Shown in pieces: positions 35,328 through 44,575 of a DNA stretch of 64,000 nt. A program made the translations under genes and the position numbers. The notes under the pieces were generated by a model that was not told the DNA's origin, made no database searches, and was given only the letters and a program-made list of their open reading frames with translations. Position 1 is the first letter of the stretch. Each line of letters starts with the position of its first letter. Origin of the DNA: Clostridia bacterium (lineage in GTDB: Bacteria; Bacillota; Clostridia; Christensenellales; Borkfalkiaceae); NCBI GenBank assembly GCA_017504795.1, contig JAFVQM010000036.1:1-64000 (forward strand), read 5' to 3'.

Positions 35328-36401
35328 TTATTTATTTTCAAGTTCAAATTTCTTCATAAATTCTATAAGCGCTTTTACGCCTTCAACGGGCATAGCGTTA
35401 TAGATGCTTGCTCTCATACCGCCAACGAGCCTATGACCTTTTAATGAAACTAGCCCGTTTGCAGTTGCTTCTTTAATAAACTTAGCGTCAAGTTCTTCAC
35501 TGCCCGTTACGAAAGGCACGTTCATGATAGAACGGTCTTTTTTATTAACGAAGTTTTTATAAAGTGAAGAGTTGTCGATAAAGTCGTAAAGTAGCCCTGC
35601 TTTATATTCGTTGATTTCTTGAATTGCCTTTACGCCACCCAAGTTTTTAAGCCATCTAAACACGAGCATCGAGATATAGATAGGAAAGCACGGCGGAGTG
35701 TTATACAAACTGTCGTTCTTTGCTTGAATTTGGTAGTTGAGCATAGTGGGGCAGATATCAAGTTGCTTACCTAAAAGGTCGTTTTTAACGATAACAATCG
35801 TTACGCCTGCTGGTGCGATATTTTTTTGCGCGCCTGCATAAATTAAGCCAAAGTCAGATACGTTTACTTCTTCGCTTAAAATATTAGAACTCATATCCGC
35901 AACGAGCGGTGCTTTGGTTTTTGGAAATTTAGTGTATCTAGTACCGAAAATAGTGTTGTTTGAAGTTATGTGAACGTAGTCGGCATCAGATGAAAATTCG
36001 ATACTATCAACGTCAGGGATATAGGTAAAGTTTTTATCTTTACTTGACGCTACGATTTTCGCGTTGCCGTATTTTTGCGCTTCTTGTTGCGCTTTACCTG
36101 CAAAGTTACCGGTAACTATATAGTCTGCCTTGCCAGAAGTCATAAGGTTAAGTGGAACTGATGCAAATTGTTGAGAGGCACCGCCTTGAACGAATAAAAC
36201 CGAATAGTCGCTAGGGATAGACATAAGTTCACGAAGTAAGGCGTTAGCCTCGTCGTTAACTGCCATAAACGTTTTACTTCTATGGCTCATTTCGGATATG
36301 CTCATACCCGAGTTTTGATAATCTAAAAACTCGGACTGTGCTTGTTTAAGTACGTCAAGCGGTAAGGTTGATGGGCCTGCTGCAAAGTTAAAAACTCTCA
36401 T
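35328..36401 (-). CDS. serC: Phosphoserine aminotransferase
   Basis: Transfers an amino group from glutamate to 3-phosphohydroxypyruvate; needs PLP. Family marks are the F-A-A-G-P-S-T-L-P start, the Y-A-G-A-Q-K-N-I-A-P-A-G PLP-lysine segment and the R-A-S-I-Y-N-A end. The 357 residues are normal. ATG 36401 follows AAGGAG and lies behind a good promoter. The serine pathway would still need a phosphoserine phosphatase, which I do not see here. Confidence 0.97.
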   Translation of the reverse strand: MRVFNFAAGPSTLPLDVLKQAQSEFLDYQNSGMSISEMSHRSKTFMAVNDEANALLRELMSIPSDYSVLFVQGGASQQFASVPLNLMTSGKADYIVTGNFAGKAQQEAQKYGNAKIVASSKDKNFTYIPDVDSIEFSSDADYVHITSNNTIFGTRYTKFPKTKAPLVADMSSNILSEEVNVSDFGLIYAGAQKNIAPAGVTIVIVKNDLLGKQLDICPTMLNYQIQAKNDSLYNTPPCFPIYISMLVFRWLKNLGGVKAIQEINEYKAGLLYDFIDNSSLYKNFVNKKDRSIMNVPFVTGSEELDAKFIKEATANGLVSLKGHRLVGGMRASIYNAMPVEGVKALIEFMKKFELENK

Positions 36402-36442
36402 AAATTTCTCCTTATTAAAACATATTTTAATAAATTAAGTAT

Positions 36443-36471
36443 ATTATATAACTTTGTTAAATTTATGACAA
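36443..36471 (-). promoter_or_regulatory. Promoter of serC-serA
   Basis: On the minus strand: TTGTCA (5/6), a 17-bp spacer and a perfect TATAAT. Confidence 0.8.
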
Positions 36472-36502
36472 GTAAATAACACCCAAAATCGCTATTTTTA
36501 AC

Positions 36503-36530
36503 AAAAAAATTCGGGAGTACAACTCCCGAA
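36503..36530 (-). terminator. Intrinsic terminator of glnN
   Basis: On the minus strand TTCGGGAGT and ACTCCCGAA pair around a short loop, followed by seven T. Confidence 0.88.
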
Positions 36531-36544
36531 TAAATTATATAGCA

Positions 36545-38629
36545 TTATTTAACGCTAAATAGTAATTTTGCATACGAAGGATACGGCCAGTACCTTTCGT
36601 CAGTACACGTTTCAGCCTCGTCCGCCGACGAGCGAAGCGCTTCCATACACGGTAAAACTTCGTCTTTAATAAGAAGTGACGCTTTGTGATAATCTTCGGT
36701 TATCGCGTTTACTTTATCTATTAAAACGGAAAGTTTTTCCGCCTCGTAGTAAACGGTTTCGTTAAGCGAATTAAGTTTACTAATAAGCGCTATATCTGTT
36801 GCCGAAGATACGCCGTTTGACTTTTTAAGTTCAACGAGTTCTAGTAGTTTAGACACGTAGTTGTTTATCGCAGGATAAATTTCTTTTTTAGCCATATCGA
36901 GCATGGTAAGTGCTTCAATTTTTACGATACGTGTGTAATTTTCAAGCATAACTCTCTCTATTGCAAATAGTTCCGTGCGAGATAAAACTTTGTGTTTTTC
37001 AAAGAGTTCTGCGTTCTTTTCAGCCGTGTAAGATACTACCGCTTCGGGTGTGGTTTTAAGGTTTTTAAGTCCGCGCGCCTTTGCTTCTTCTACCCACTCG
37101 TCAGAGTAGTTGTTGCCGTTAAAGATAATTCTTTCGTGGTTTTTAATAGTTTCTTCAACGATATCGTGAACGGATTTAGTTACGTCACTTGAACTTTCTA
37201 TAACTTTCGCAAAATAGTCAAGACTTTCGGCTACCGCCGTGTTGAGTACTACGTTGCAGTCGGCAATAGAATCGTTCGAGCCGACCATACGGAATTCGAA
37301 CTTGTTACCGGTAAAGGCAAGGGGGGAAGTTCTGTTTCTATCGGTCGCGTCCTTTGGAAGGGGCGGAAGAATCTTCGCGCCGAGTCTCATAGTGGTTTTA
37401 CCCGTTTTATAAGTGGAATTGTTTATAAACGCTTTAAGCGCGTTTAACAAATCGTCGCCTAAAAATATTGAAATTATCGCAGGGGGCGCTTCGTGTGCGC
37501 CTAAGCGGTGGTCGTTACCAGCACTCGCAACCGACGCTCTTAGTATATCTTGATAATCGTCAACCGCCTTGATTATTGCCGATAAGAAAAGTAAAAACTG
37601 CAAGTTTTCAGCAGGGGTTTCACCAGGGTCTAAAAGGTTAACGCCCGTGTCCGTTACGAGCGACCAGTTGTTGTGCTTACCCGAACCGTTTACGCCCTTG
37701 AAAGGCTTTTCGGCAAGTAGGCAAACAAGCCCGTGGCGTTCGGCTACCTTTTTCATAAGTTCCATAGTGAGTTGGTTGTGGTCGGTAGCGGTATTTACAA
37801 GCGTAAATACGGGTGCAAGTTCGTGTTGAGCGGGGGCTACTTCGTTATGCTCGGTCTTTGCTAAAATGCCGAGTTTCCATAGTTCCCTATTCAAACTTTC
37901 CATAAACGACTTAACGCGCGGTTTTATAGCGCCGAAATAGTGGTCGCCAAGTTCTTGACCTTTGGGTGGTTTAGCGCCGAAAAGCGTTCTACCCGTAAAC
38001 ACCAAGTCTTCGCGCTTTTGCGCCATTTCTTTATCGATTAAAAAATACTCTTGCTCGGCGCCTACGGTTACGTGCACCTTAGAAACGTCACTCTTTCCTA
38101 AAAGATGAAGGACTTTAAGAGCCTTTTTATTGATGGCTTCAAGCGAGCGAATAAGTGGAGTTTTTTTGTCGAGCGCTTCACCGCTAAACGAACAAAACGC
38201 CGTGGGGATACATAAAGTGTTATCTTTAATAAAAGCGTAAGAAGACGGGTCCCACGCGGTATAGCCCCTTGCTTCAAAGGTTGCTCTTATTCCGCCGTTG
38301 GGGAAAGAAGACGCGTCCGGCTCGCCTTTTATAAGCGCTTTACCGCTAAACTCCATAATAATTCCACCGCCTTTAACGGGGGAAATAAAACTGTCGTGCT
38401 TTTCGGCGGTAATACCCGTCATAGGTTGGAACCAGTGAGTGTAGTGGGTTGCACCTTTTGATATTGCCCACTCTTTCATTGCGTCCGCTACTTCTTGGGC
38501 AACGGCAAAGTCGAGTGGTTCGTTTTCGTTAACCGCTTTTTTAAGCGAACGATAAACGTCCGGCGAGAGGGCGGACTTCATCGCTTTTTCATTAAATACG
38601 TTTTCTGCAAAAATTTCGGGGATATTCAT
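36545..38629 (-). CDS. glnN: Type III glutamine synthetase
   Basis: Makes glutamine from glutamate, ammonia and ATP. The 694-residue length is characteristic of the large GSIII class (GSI about 450). The N-terminal domain has T-H-Y-T-H-W-F-Q-P-M-T-G, the catalytic region V-G-A-E-Q-E-Y-F-L-I and H-N-E-V-A-P-A-Q-H-E, and the K-P-F-K-G-V-N-G-S-G-K-H-N-N-W metal/ATP segment. ATG 38629 follows AGAGG and lies behind a consensus promoter. With the isocitrate dehydrogenase operon it links 2-oxoglutarate to nitrogen assimilation. Confidence 0.97.
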   Translation of the reverse strand: MNIPEIFAENVFNEKAMKSALSPDVYRSLKKAVNENEPLDFAVAQEVADAMKEWAISKGATHYTHWFQPMTGITAEKHDSFISPVKGGGIIMEFSGKALIKGEPDASSFPNGGIRATFEARGYTAWDPSSYAFIKDNTLCIPTAFCSFSGEALDKKTPLIRSLEAINKKALKVLHLLGKSDVSKVHVTVGAEQEYFLIDKEMAQKREDLVFTGRTLFGAKPPKGQELGDHYFGAIKPRVKSFMESLNRELWKLGILAKTEHNEVAPAQHELAPVFTLVNTATDHNQLTMELMKKVAERHGLVCLLAEKPFKGVNGSGKHNNWSLVTDTGVNLLDPGETPAENLQFLLFLSAIIKAVDDYQDILRASVASAGNDHRLGAHEAPPAIISIFLGDDLLNALKAFINNSTYKTGKTTMRLGAKILPPLPKDATDRNRTSPLAFTGNKFEFRMVGSNDSIADCNVVLNTAVAESLDYFAKVIESSSDVTKSVHDIVEETIKNHERIIFNGNNYSDEWVEEAKARGLKNLKTTPEAVVSYTAEKNAELFEKHKVLSRTELFAIERVMLENYTRIVKIEALTMLDMAKKEIYPAINNYVSKLLELVELKKSNGVSSATDIALISKLNSLNETVYYEAEKLSVLIDKVNAITEDYHKASLLIKDEVLPCMEALRSSADEAETCTDERYWPYPSYAKLLFSVK

Positions 38630-38659
38630 TAGTATAACCTCTAAAAAACTATACGTTTT

Positions 38660-38688
38660 ATTATAAATAAACTCTTTTATTTTGTCAA
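38660..38688 (-). promoter_or_regulatory. Consensus promoter of glnN
   Basis: On the minus strand: a perfect TTGACA, a 17-bp spacer and a perfect TATAAT, about 30 bp before the start codon. Confidence 0.88.
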
Positions 38689-38766
38689 CTATCTAGCAGT
38701 GCAAATAAACTATAATGCTATTGTTTTTTTCGTTATTAAAAAAAGTTTACGAGCATAAGTATAATT

Positions 38767-39456
38767 ATGCGTGTTTTCAAAACGATAACTTATAAAACGA
38801 TAGTACTGTTAACGCTTATTATTTTAACTTTTACGTTTATAGGCGGTTTGTTTATTAAAAAAACGTCTTATGAAAGCAAAAAGTTTACGGTGGTTATAGA
38901 CGCTGGCCACGGCGGAATAGACGGTGGCGCCCAAGGTGTAAATACCGGCGTTAGAGAGAGCGACTTAAACCTAATTATTGCCAAAAATCTCCAAGGAAAG
39001 TTTGAAGAAAGCGGGTTTATAGTGGTTATGACAAGGGCTGGCGACTACGGGCTTTACGGTACTACCGATAAGGGTTTTAAGAAGCGTGACCTTAAAGCGC
39101 GTGAAGACATTTTTAACAATTCGCTTGCAGATATAGGGATTTCTATTCACCTTAACACTTATACGTCTAAAAGCCGTAGGGGAGCGCAGGTGTTTTTCAA
39201 TAAAGAAATTCAAGAGAGTAAGCGCCTTGCCGATATTATTCAGGCAAAAATAAACGGTATAGGGCTTATGCCAAGGCTATATAACGCGCTATCTGGCGAC
39301 TATTATTTACTTAACCAAAGTAAAGTTCCAACCGTTATTGTAGAGTGTGGTTTTCTATCCAGCCCAGATGATGAAAAACTACTACTAAGCGAAACGTACC
39401 GCGAATATATTTGTAACGCTATATACAAAGGTTGCATAGAATATCTTTCCGTCTAA
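38767..39456 (+). CDS. N-acetylmuramoyl-L-alanine amidase, CwlD-like
   Basis: A 229-residue Amidase_3 enzyme that cleaves the muramic acid-peptide bond. It has an N-terminal membrane helix (about residues 10-30), the zinc motif V-I-D-A-G-H-G-G-I-D-G-G, a G-I-S-I-H-L-N segment and the catalytic V-E-C-G-F-L-S. Length and arrangement match CwlD, which makes muramic lactam in spore cortex, though vegetative amidases are similar. It is divergent from glnN. Confidence 0.9.
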   Translation: MRVFKTITYKTIVLLTLIILTFTFIGGLFIKKTSYESKKFTVVIDAGHGGIDGGAQGVNTGVRESDLNLIIAKNLQGKFEESGFIVVMTRAGDYGLYGTTDKGFKKRDLKAREDIFNNSLADIGISIHLNTYTSKSRRGAQVFFNKEIQESKRLADIIQAKINGIGLMPRLYNALSGDYYLLNQSKVPTVIVECGFLSSPDDEKLLLSETYREYICNAIYKGCIEYLSV

Positions 39457-39525
39457 AATTAGGCGGAAATATTTATATATAACGAGTTGTAATAATTAAA
39501 AGTTTATGTTATACTTATAAAGTAT

Positions 39526-39936
39526 ATGTTTAATTTAGGGGACAAACTGTCAAAAAAATCCGCAAAACTTCTAAGCCCTATAACCTTGGCGTTTATAGGA
39601 GATGCGGTTTATACCCTTTTCGTAAGGGAAAAGTTGGTGTTTGAAAGCGACCGTGCAGGCGGTGAACTCAACAAGAGAACGTCAGCCGTAGTAAAAGCAA
39701 CGGCGCAGGCGGAATACGTTAGAAAGATTATGCCGTATTTAACCGAAGAAGAAGTTGAGATTTTTAAGCGCGCTAGAAACGCCAAAAAAGGCACGCGTGC
39801 AAAGAGCGCTTCGGTTAGCGAGTACAACGCGTCAACGGGGTTTGAGGCGCTGGTCGGTTACTTGTACGTAACGGGCGAGATTGACAGGATAAATTACCTA
39901 CTTTCCTTAGGAGAAAATGATGAAAATTTGGGGTAA
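39526..39936 (+). CDS. mrnC: Mini-ribonuclease III
   Basis: The 136-residue RNase III catalytic domain, without a dsRNA-binding domain, trims 23S rRNA ends. The family start L-A-F-I-G-D-A-V-Y and the E-A-L-V-G-Y-L-Y catalytic acid helix are visible. It precedes rlmB and sigH in the standard Firmicutes order. It overlaps rlmB by 20 bases. Confidence 0.95.
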   Translation: MFNLGDKLSKKSAKLLSPITLAFIGDAVYTLFVREKLVFESDRAGGELNKRTSAVVKATAQAEYVRKIMPYLTEEEVEIFKRARNAKKGTRAKSASVSEYNASTGFEALVGYLYVTGEIDRINYLLSLGENDENLG

Positions 39937-40642
39937 AAACGCGGTAGCGGAACTTATAAAAACCGATAAAACGGTAGATAAAATATTAGTAGTTAACGGC
40001 TTGCGTGACGAGCAGTCGAGAGATTTAATCAAGCAAGCAAAGGCGCGTGGATATAAAGTTCAGTTTGCCGAAAAGGCGGTGCTTGATAAAGAGTGCGGTA
40101 GTTCTAAACACCAAGGGTTTATCGCGTATACGTCTGACTTTAAGTACACCGAGTTTGAAGATTTACTATCTAGCGTTGCAAGTAAAGAAAACGCTTTTTT
40201 AGTGGTGGCTGACGGGATTGAAGACCCGCACAATTTAGGTAGCATTATAAGAGTATGCGAGTGCGCCGGGGTTGACGGGTTAGTGATAGGTAAACATCGT
40301 TCCGCACAAGTTACCGATAGCGTTATGAGAATTAGCGAAGGCAGTGCCAACCACCTTAAAATTTCAAGGGTGGTCAACCTTAATAACGCGGTTGAAAAGA
40401 TTAAAGACTCAGGGCTTTGGACTTACGCGTTAGAACTCGGCGGTCAAAACCTTTATAAGCAAGACCTAAAAGGTAAAATTTGCCTTGTTATAGGTGGGGA
40501 AGACACGGGCGTTAACAAACTCACTCAAAAAAAGTGTGACGGAGTGCTTACTATTCCGCTTAGTGGAAAGGTTAATTCGCTAAACGCGTCGGTTGCACTT
40601 GGCGTTGGCGTGTTTGAAGCCGTTCGTCAAAGGTCATTATGA
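39917..40642 (+). CDS. rlmB: 23S rRNA (guanosine 2'-O) methyltransferase, TrmH family
   Basis: A SPOUT methyltransferase predicted to modify G2251 of 23S rRNA. Motifs are D-G-I-E-D-P-H-N-L-G-S-I-I-R, V-I-G-G-E-D-T-G-V and L-S-G-K-V-N-S-L-N-A-S-V-A, which form the knotted SAM site. There is a substrate-binding domain in the first 80 residues. Two ATGs, 39917 and 39920, are possible; AGGAG at 39909-39913 spaces better to the second. The stop overlaps sigH (ATGA). Confidence 0.94.
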   Translation: MMKIWGKNAVAELIKTDKTVDKILVVNGLRDEQSRDLIKQAKARGYKVQFAEKAVLDKECGSSKHQGFIAYTSDFKYTEFEDLLSSVASKENAFLVVADGIEDPHNLGSIIRVCECAGVDGLVIGKHRSAQVTDSVMRISEGSANHLKISRVVNLNNAVEKIKDSGLWTYALELGGQNLYKQDLKGKICLVIGGEDTGVNKLTQKKCDGVLTIPLSGKVNSLNASVALGVGVFEAVRQRSL

Positions 40643-41208
40643 AAAACTATTCGGACGAAGAGTTAATTAAAAAGTATCGCGATGGAAGTCAAGATGCTTT
40701 TAACGAAATCTATTCGCGCTACAAAAATCTAGTTAAGTATTTTTGCCGAAACCTATATCTTTTAGGCGCGGAAGAAGGCGACCTTATTCAAGAAGGTATG
40801 CTTGGGCTTATCAAGGCGGTTAACGGGTATAGCGAAGGCGACGCGTCTTTTAAGACTTACTTAATCGCTTGCATAAAATCAAGCCTTGTAAACGCAGTTA
40901 AAAAATACGGTGGGTTAAAGTCAAGCCCACTAAATAACAGCATAAAACTTGAAACGCTTGATGAAATAGGGCTTTTTTCACCACCACCAGAAGAGCAAAT
41001 AGTTAAAAAAGAGCAAAGTAGCGAACTGAGTAAAAAAATATACGAATATTTATCTAAAAACGAGAAAGAAGTTTTAACTTTATACCTTCAAGGTTATAGT
41101 TACGTTGAAATTTCTACAATTTTAGGAAAAGATACGAAATCGGTAGACAACGCCCTTTCAAGATGTAGGGCAAAAATAATTAAAAAACTTGACAAGTCGT
41201 TGAAATAA
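40639..41208 (+). CDS. sigH: RNA polymerase sigma factor, SigH type
   Basis: The 189-residue sigma-70 family factor has region 2 (Y-F-C-R-N-L-Y, then G-L-I-K-A-V) and region 4 (L-S-K-N-E-K-E-V-L-T-L-Y, then S-T-I-L-G-K-D). Length and the mrnC-rlmB-sigH order point to SigH, which controls early stationary-phase and sporulation genes in Bacillus. Order is the main argument; other ECF-like factors can look similar. Confidence 0.88.
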   Translation: MKNYSDEELIKKYRDGSQDAFNEIYSRYKNLVKYFCRNLYLLGAEEGDLIQEGMLGLIKAVNGYSEGDASFKTYLIACIKSSLVNAVKKYGGLKSSPLNNSIKLETLDEIGLFSPPPEEQIVKKEQSSELSKKIYEYLSKNEKEVLTLYLQGYSYVEISTILGKDTKSVDNALSRCRAKIIKKLDKSLK

Positions 41209-41228
41209 ACGCTCGTCTAGGAGAAAAG

Positions 41229-42929
41229 ATGGCTTATTTAGCACTTTATAGGCGTTTCCGCCCGACGGATTTTAAGTCGGTTATCGGGCAAGATACGATA
41301 GTAAAAACGCTTACAAACCAAATAATTCAAGATAAAATAGGGCACGCCTATTTGTTTTGCGGTGCAAGGGGCACGGGTAAAACTTCGCTTGCCAAAATTT
41401 TTGCGCGCGCGGTTAACTGCACTTCGCCGATAGACGGGTCGCCCTGCGGTAAATGCGATGCGTGTAAAATGCTTGCAGACCCAAGCAACGTAGATATTAT
41501 CGAGATGGACGCGGCTTCCAACAACAAAGTCGAAAACGTTAGAGAAATTCGCGAAAACGTTCAATATCCGCCCGTTGGCGTTAGGTATAAAGTTTACGTT
41601 ATCGACGAAGTTCATATGTTAACGACTGAGGCTTTCAACGCGCTACTTAAAACGCTTGAAGAACCGCCTAAGCACGCTATATTTATTCTCGCTACCACAG
41701 AGCCACATAAACTCCCCGCAACTATACTTTCAAGATGTATGAGATTTGACTTCAAACTCATATCTCTTCAAGAGATTACGGCGCTTATAAAATCGGTGTA
41801 CGACGAGATAGGAAAGGCTTACGAAGAAGAAGCCGTTAAACTGATTGCAAAGTCTGGTGAAGGTAGCGTGCGTGACGCGTTATCCGTTGCCGACCTTTGC
41901 GTTTCGGTTGGCGATAAACTCACCTATAACGACGTTTTGGCCGTTCTCGGCGCGACCGACCTTAATAAAATTGACGGGCTTGTAAAATCAATGTTTTTAG
42001 GTGAAACGGGCAAGGTGTTAGGATATTCTGACGAACTGTGTTCCCTAGGAAAGTCGGTAGGGCTACTTTCAAAGGACGTCGTTAATCACCTTAGAGATTT
42101 AGCGATTATTAAAACTTGCAAAAATGCAAAAGATATACTAGCGCTACCAGACGATAGGTTCGTTGTAATGAGTGAACTTGCAAATCTCGCTGACGAGCAT
42201 AGAATTCTTCGCTCGATAGAAATTATATCCGAAATTGAAAATCAACTTAGGTATTCAACCCAACCAAGAGCCGTTTTGGAAACTGCGCTTATAAAAGCGT
42301 CAATGCCGGAAATCGATTATAATATCGACGCGTTGCTTGCTAGAATTAAAACCCTTGAAGAAGAGATAAATTCCTTAAAAAGTGGGGTAATAGGGCAAAA
42401 AACGGTAGAAAAAGTTGTTGAAAGGGTGGTAGAAAAGGTTGTTGAAGTTCCCGCCCAAAAAGTTACCGAGCCCGTAAAAGAAGAGCCCGTTATGGAGAAA
42501 GATCCAAAAGAGTTGAGTTTAGTTCCACCGCCGGAAGACGAAGAGTTTATTCCCCCCGTGGTGCAAAAGGCGAAAGAGCCTAAAAATATTGCTACCGCCG
42601 TTTCTAACACTATAACGGTTGACGGTAAAAGGTGCTGGGGCGGAATTGTAAGAAGGCTTAGAACTACCCCCAACAAAACTATTCTTTGGGTGGCGTGCCA
42701 AGAGATGACGGCTAGCGTTGAAGGTAGTACTCTCACTATTTACGCTTCGGCAGAGAACGAGAAAAAGTTACTTTTACAAAACGATAATTTTGAAACGCTT
42801 TTGTCTATTGCAAAAGGGTTTGGTATAGAAAATATTAAAGTAGAAATCCGCTCGGGTAGCGTAAGCCAAGAAGACCCTATTGAAAAGGCAAAGGCTTTCT
42901 TTGGAGATACGCTTAAAGTGGAGAAATAA
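41229..42929 (+). CDS. dnaX: DNA polymerase III gamma/tau subunit
   Basis: The 566-residue AAA+ ATPase is the motor of the clamp loader. It has Walker A G-A-R-G-T-G-K-T-S, the zinc module C, then C-G-K-C-D-A-C, Walker B V-I-D-E-V-H-M and the S-R-C motif. After the helical domain is a Val/Glu/Pro-rich linker (V-E-K-V-V-E-R-V-V repeats at about 395-425) and a C-terminal tau-type region. ATG 41229 follows AGGAGAAA. It leads a conserved dnaX-ybaB-recR string. Confidence 0.97.
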   Translation: MAYLALYRRFRPTDFKSVIGQDTIVKTLTNQIIQDKIGHAYLFCGARGTGKTSLAKIFARAVNCTSPIDGSPCGKCDACKMLADPSNVDIIEMDAASNNKVENVREIRENVQYPPVGVRYKVYVIDEVHMLTTEAFNALLKTLEEPPKHAIFILATTEPHKLPATILSRCMRFDFKLISLQEITALIKSVYDEIGKAYEEEAVKLIAKSGEGSVRDALSVADLCVSVGDKLTYNDVLAVLGATDLNKIDGLVKSMFLGETGKVLGYSDELCSLGKSVGLLSKDVVNHLRDLAIIKTCKNAKDILALPDDRFVVMSELANLADEHRILRSIEIISEIENQLRYSTQPRAVLETALIKASMPEIDYNIDALLARIKTLEEEINSLKSGVIGQKTVEKVVERVVEKVVEVPAQKVTEPVKEEPVMEKDPKELSLVPPPEDEEFIPPVVQKAKEPKNIATAVSNTITVDGKRCWGGIVRRLRTTPNKTILWVACQEMTASVEGSTLTIYASAENEKKLLLQNDNFETLLSIAKGFGIENIKVEIRSGSVSQEDPIEKAKAFFGDTLKVEK

Positions 42930-42940
42930 AGGAGATTATT

Positions 42941-43276
42941 ATGGCAGGATACGGACGTGGTGGTTTCGGCGGTTTTGGTGGCGGAAACCAAATGCAACAA
43001 CTTATGAAACAAGCGCAAAAGATGCAGGCTGAAATGCAAAAAGCGCAAGAAGAACTTGAAAACGCCGAGATAGAAGGCGTAGCGCAAGGCGACGCTGTTA
43101 AAGTTATTATGAACGGCAAAAAAGTGGTATCTAGTATTTCTATCAACCCAGATTACGTCGACCTTGACGATATCGAGATGCTTGAAGATTTGATAGTAGT
43201 AGCGCTTAACGACGCGTACCAAAAAGCCGATGAAATGAACAAGCAAAAAATGGGCAACGCTGGGGGCTTATTCTAA
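42941..43276 (+). CDS. ybaB: YbaB/EbfC nucleoid-associated protein
   Basis: A small dimeric DNA-binding protein of 111 residues found between dnaX and recR in most bacteria. The first 18 residues are Gly-rich and flexible, then the helix M-K-Q-A-Q-K-M-Q-A-E-M and the family core D-Y-V-D-L-D-D-I-E-M-L-E-D-L. ATG 42941 follows AAAGGAGA. Confidence 0.95.
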   Translation: MAGYGRGGFGGFGGGNQMQQLMKQAQKMQAEMQKAQEELENAEIEGVAQGDAVKVIMNGKKVVSSISINPDYVDLDDIEMLEDLIVVALNDAYQKADEMNKQKMGNAGGLF

Positions 43277-43279
43277 GAA

Positions 43280-43873
43280 ATGAGTAATTTTATAGAGCCT
43301 ATCGGCAAACTCATAAACGCGTTTACTAAACTTCCGGGCGTAGGTACTAAATCGGCGCAACGCTTTGCCTACAAAATAATAGATATGCCCGAAGAAGACG
43401 CTATCGCTTTTGCCGAAAGCATTATAAACTGCAAAAAAAGTATACGTTACTGTCGCGTTTGCGGAAATTATACCGACCGTGAAGTTTGCGGTATTTGTTC
43501 AACCAGAAAGCCTGACGTTATTTGCGTAGTTAAAGAGCCGAAAGATATTTTGGCGCTTGAAAAAGTTCACGAGTTTTCGGGCGTGTATCACGTTTTACAC
43601 GGAACGCTAAGACCTAGTGACAACGTAGGTCCAAAGGACCTTAATATCGACGGGCTTATCGATAGAATTAAGCAAGGTGGAGTAAAGGAAGTTATAATGG
43701 CAACAAATCCCGATTACGACGGGGAGATTACCGCTATGTACGTTTCAAGCGTAATAAAACCGCTTGGCGTAAAGGTAACTAGGCTTGCCCACGGCATACC
43801 TATCGGTAGCGATATCGAGTATACCGACGAAGTTACCCTTTCTCGTGCACTTACCGACAGGAAGGAACTTTAA
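43280..43873 (+). CDS. recR: Recombination mediator RecR
   Basis: The 197-residue protein loads RecA on gapped DNA with RecF/RecO. It has the helix-hairpin-helix L-P-G-V-G-T-K-S-A-Q-R, the zinc finger C-R-V-C...C-G-I-C, the Toprim segment (V-V-K-E-P-K-D-I-L-A) and the Walker-like end. It lies 3 bp after ybaB and overlaps the next gene by one base (TAATG). Its partner recF is in this window at 51728. Confidence 0.97.
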   Translation: MSNFIEPIGKLINAFTKLPGVGTKSAQRFAYKIIDMPEEDAIAFAESIINCKKSIRYCRVCGNYTDREVCGICSTRKPDVICVVKEPKDILALEKVHEFSGVYHVLHGTLRPSDNVGPKDLNIDGLIDRIKQGGVKEVIMATNPDYDGEITAMYVSSVIKPLGVKVTRLAHGIPIGSDIEYTDEVTLSRALTDRKEL

Positions 43874-44574
43874 TGGAAAGGCTTGACAAGGCGTTTTCTT
43901 CTTGTAAAATCTATTCAAGAAGTGAAATTACAAAAATTATTCGCCAAAAGCGAGTGCTTGTTAACGGCGTTATAGTTACCAAGCCCGACTTTAAGGTGGA
44001 TACTAAGGTTGACGAAATTAGGGTGGACGGCGAAGTCGTTTCGTTTAAGAAGTTTTCCTATATTATGCTAAACAAGCCAAACGGCGTAGTTTCGTCTACT
44101 GACGATAAAAGGGAAAAAACTGTTTTAGATATTTTACCCTTTGAGTACAAAAGAGAAGGGTTATTCCCCGTAGGTAGGCTTGATAAAGACACGGTTGGGC
44201 TAGTAATACTTACAGACGACGGGGTTTCCGCCCACAAGCGCTTATCCCCTAAAACTCACGCGGAAAAGGTGTACTATTTTGAAACGGCAGACGCTATTAC
44301 TCCACAAACGGTTATCGAGATAGAAGGTGGCGTTTTGCTTAAAGACGGGTATTTTACCAAGCCTTGCAAAATTAAACTTTTATCAAGCGTAAGTGGCGAA
44401 ATTACTTTAACCGAAGGAAAGTACCACGAGATTAAACGAATATTCGGTGCAAAAGGCAATAGAATTACCTTTCTTGAAAGGGTAGCGTTTGCAGGTATTT
44501 TTTTAGATAAGAACTTAAAAAGGGGAGAGTGCAGATACCTTACCCAAGAAGAAGAGGAGTTATTTACCATTTAA
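43873..44574 (+). CDS. RsuA-family rRNA pseudouridine synthase
   Basis: The 233-residue protein has an N-terminal S4 RNA-binding domain (about residues 1-50) and the catalytic G-R-L-D-K-D-T-V-G-L segment, with the active Asp in R-L-D. The family marks F-P-V-G-R-L-D and the E-G-K-Y-H-E-I-K-R end are seen. RsuA, RluB, RluE and RluF types cannot be told apart here; a 16S or 23S target is possible. Confidence 0.9.
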   Translation: MERLDKAFSSCKIYSRSEITKIIRQKRVLVNGVIVTKPDFKVDTKVDEIRVDGEVVSFKKFSYIMLNKPNGVVSSTDDKREKTVLDILPFEYKREGLFPVGRLDKDTVGLVILTDDGVSAHKRLSPKTHAEKVYYFETADAITPQTVIEIEGGVLLKDGYFTKPCKIKLLSSVSGEITLTEGKYHEIKRIFGAKGNRITFLERVAFAGIFLDKNLKRGECRYLTQEEEELFTI

Positions 44575-44575
44575 T

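Noticed and set aside
41229..42929. Programmed frameshift in dnaX to make a short gamma form
   Set aside because: No A-AAA-AAG type slippery site with a downstream hairpin was clear in the linker region; A-runs there are common in this genome.
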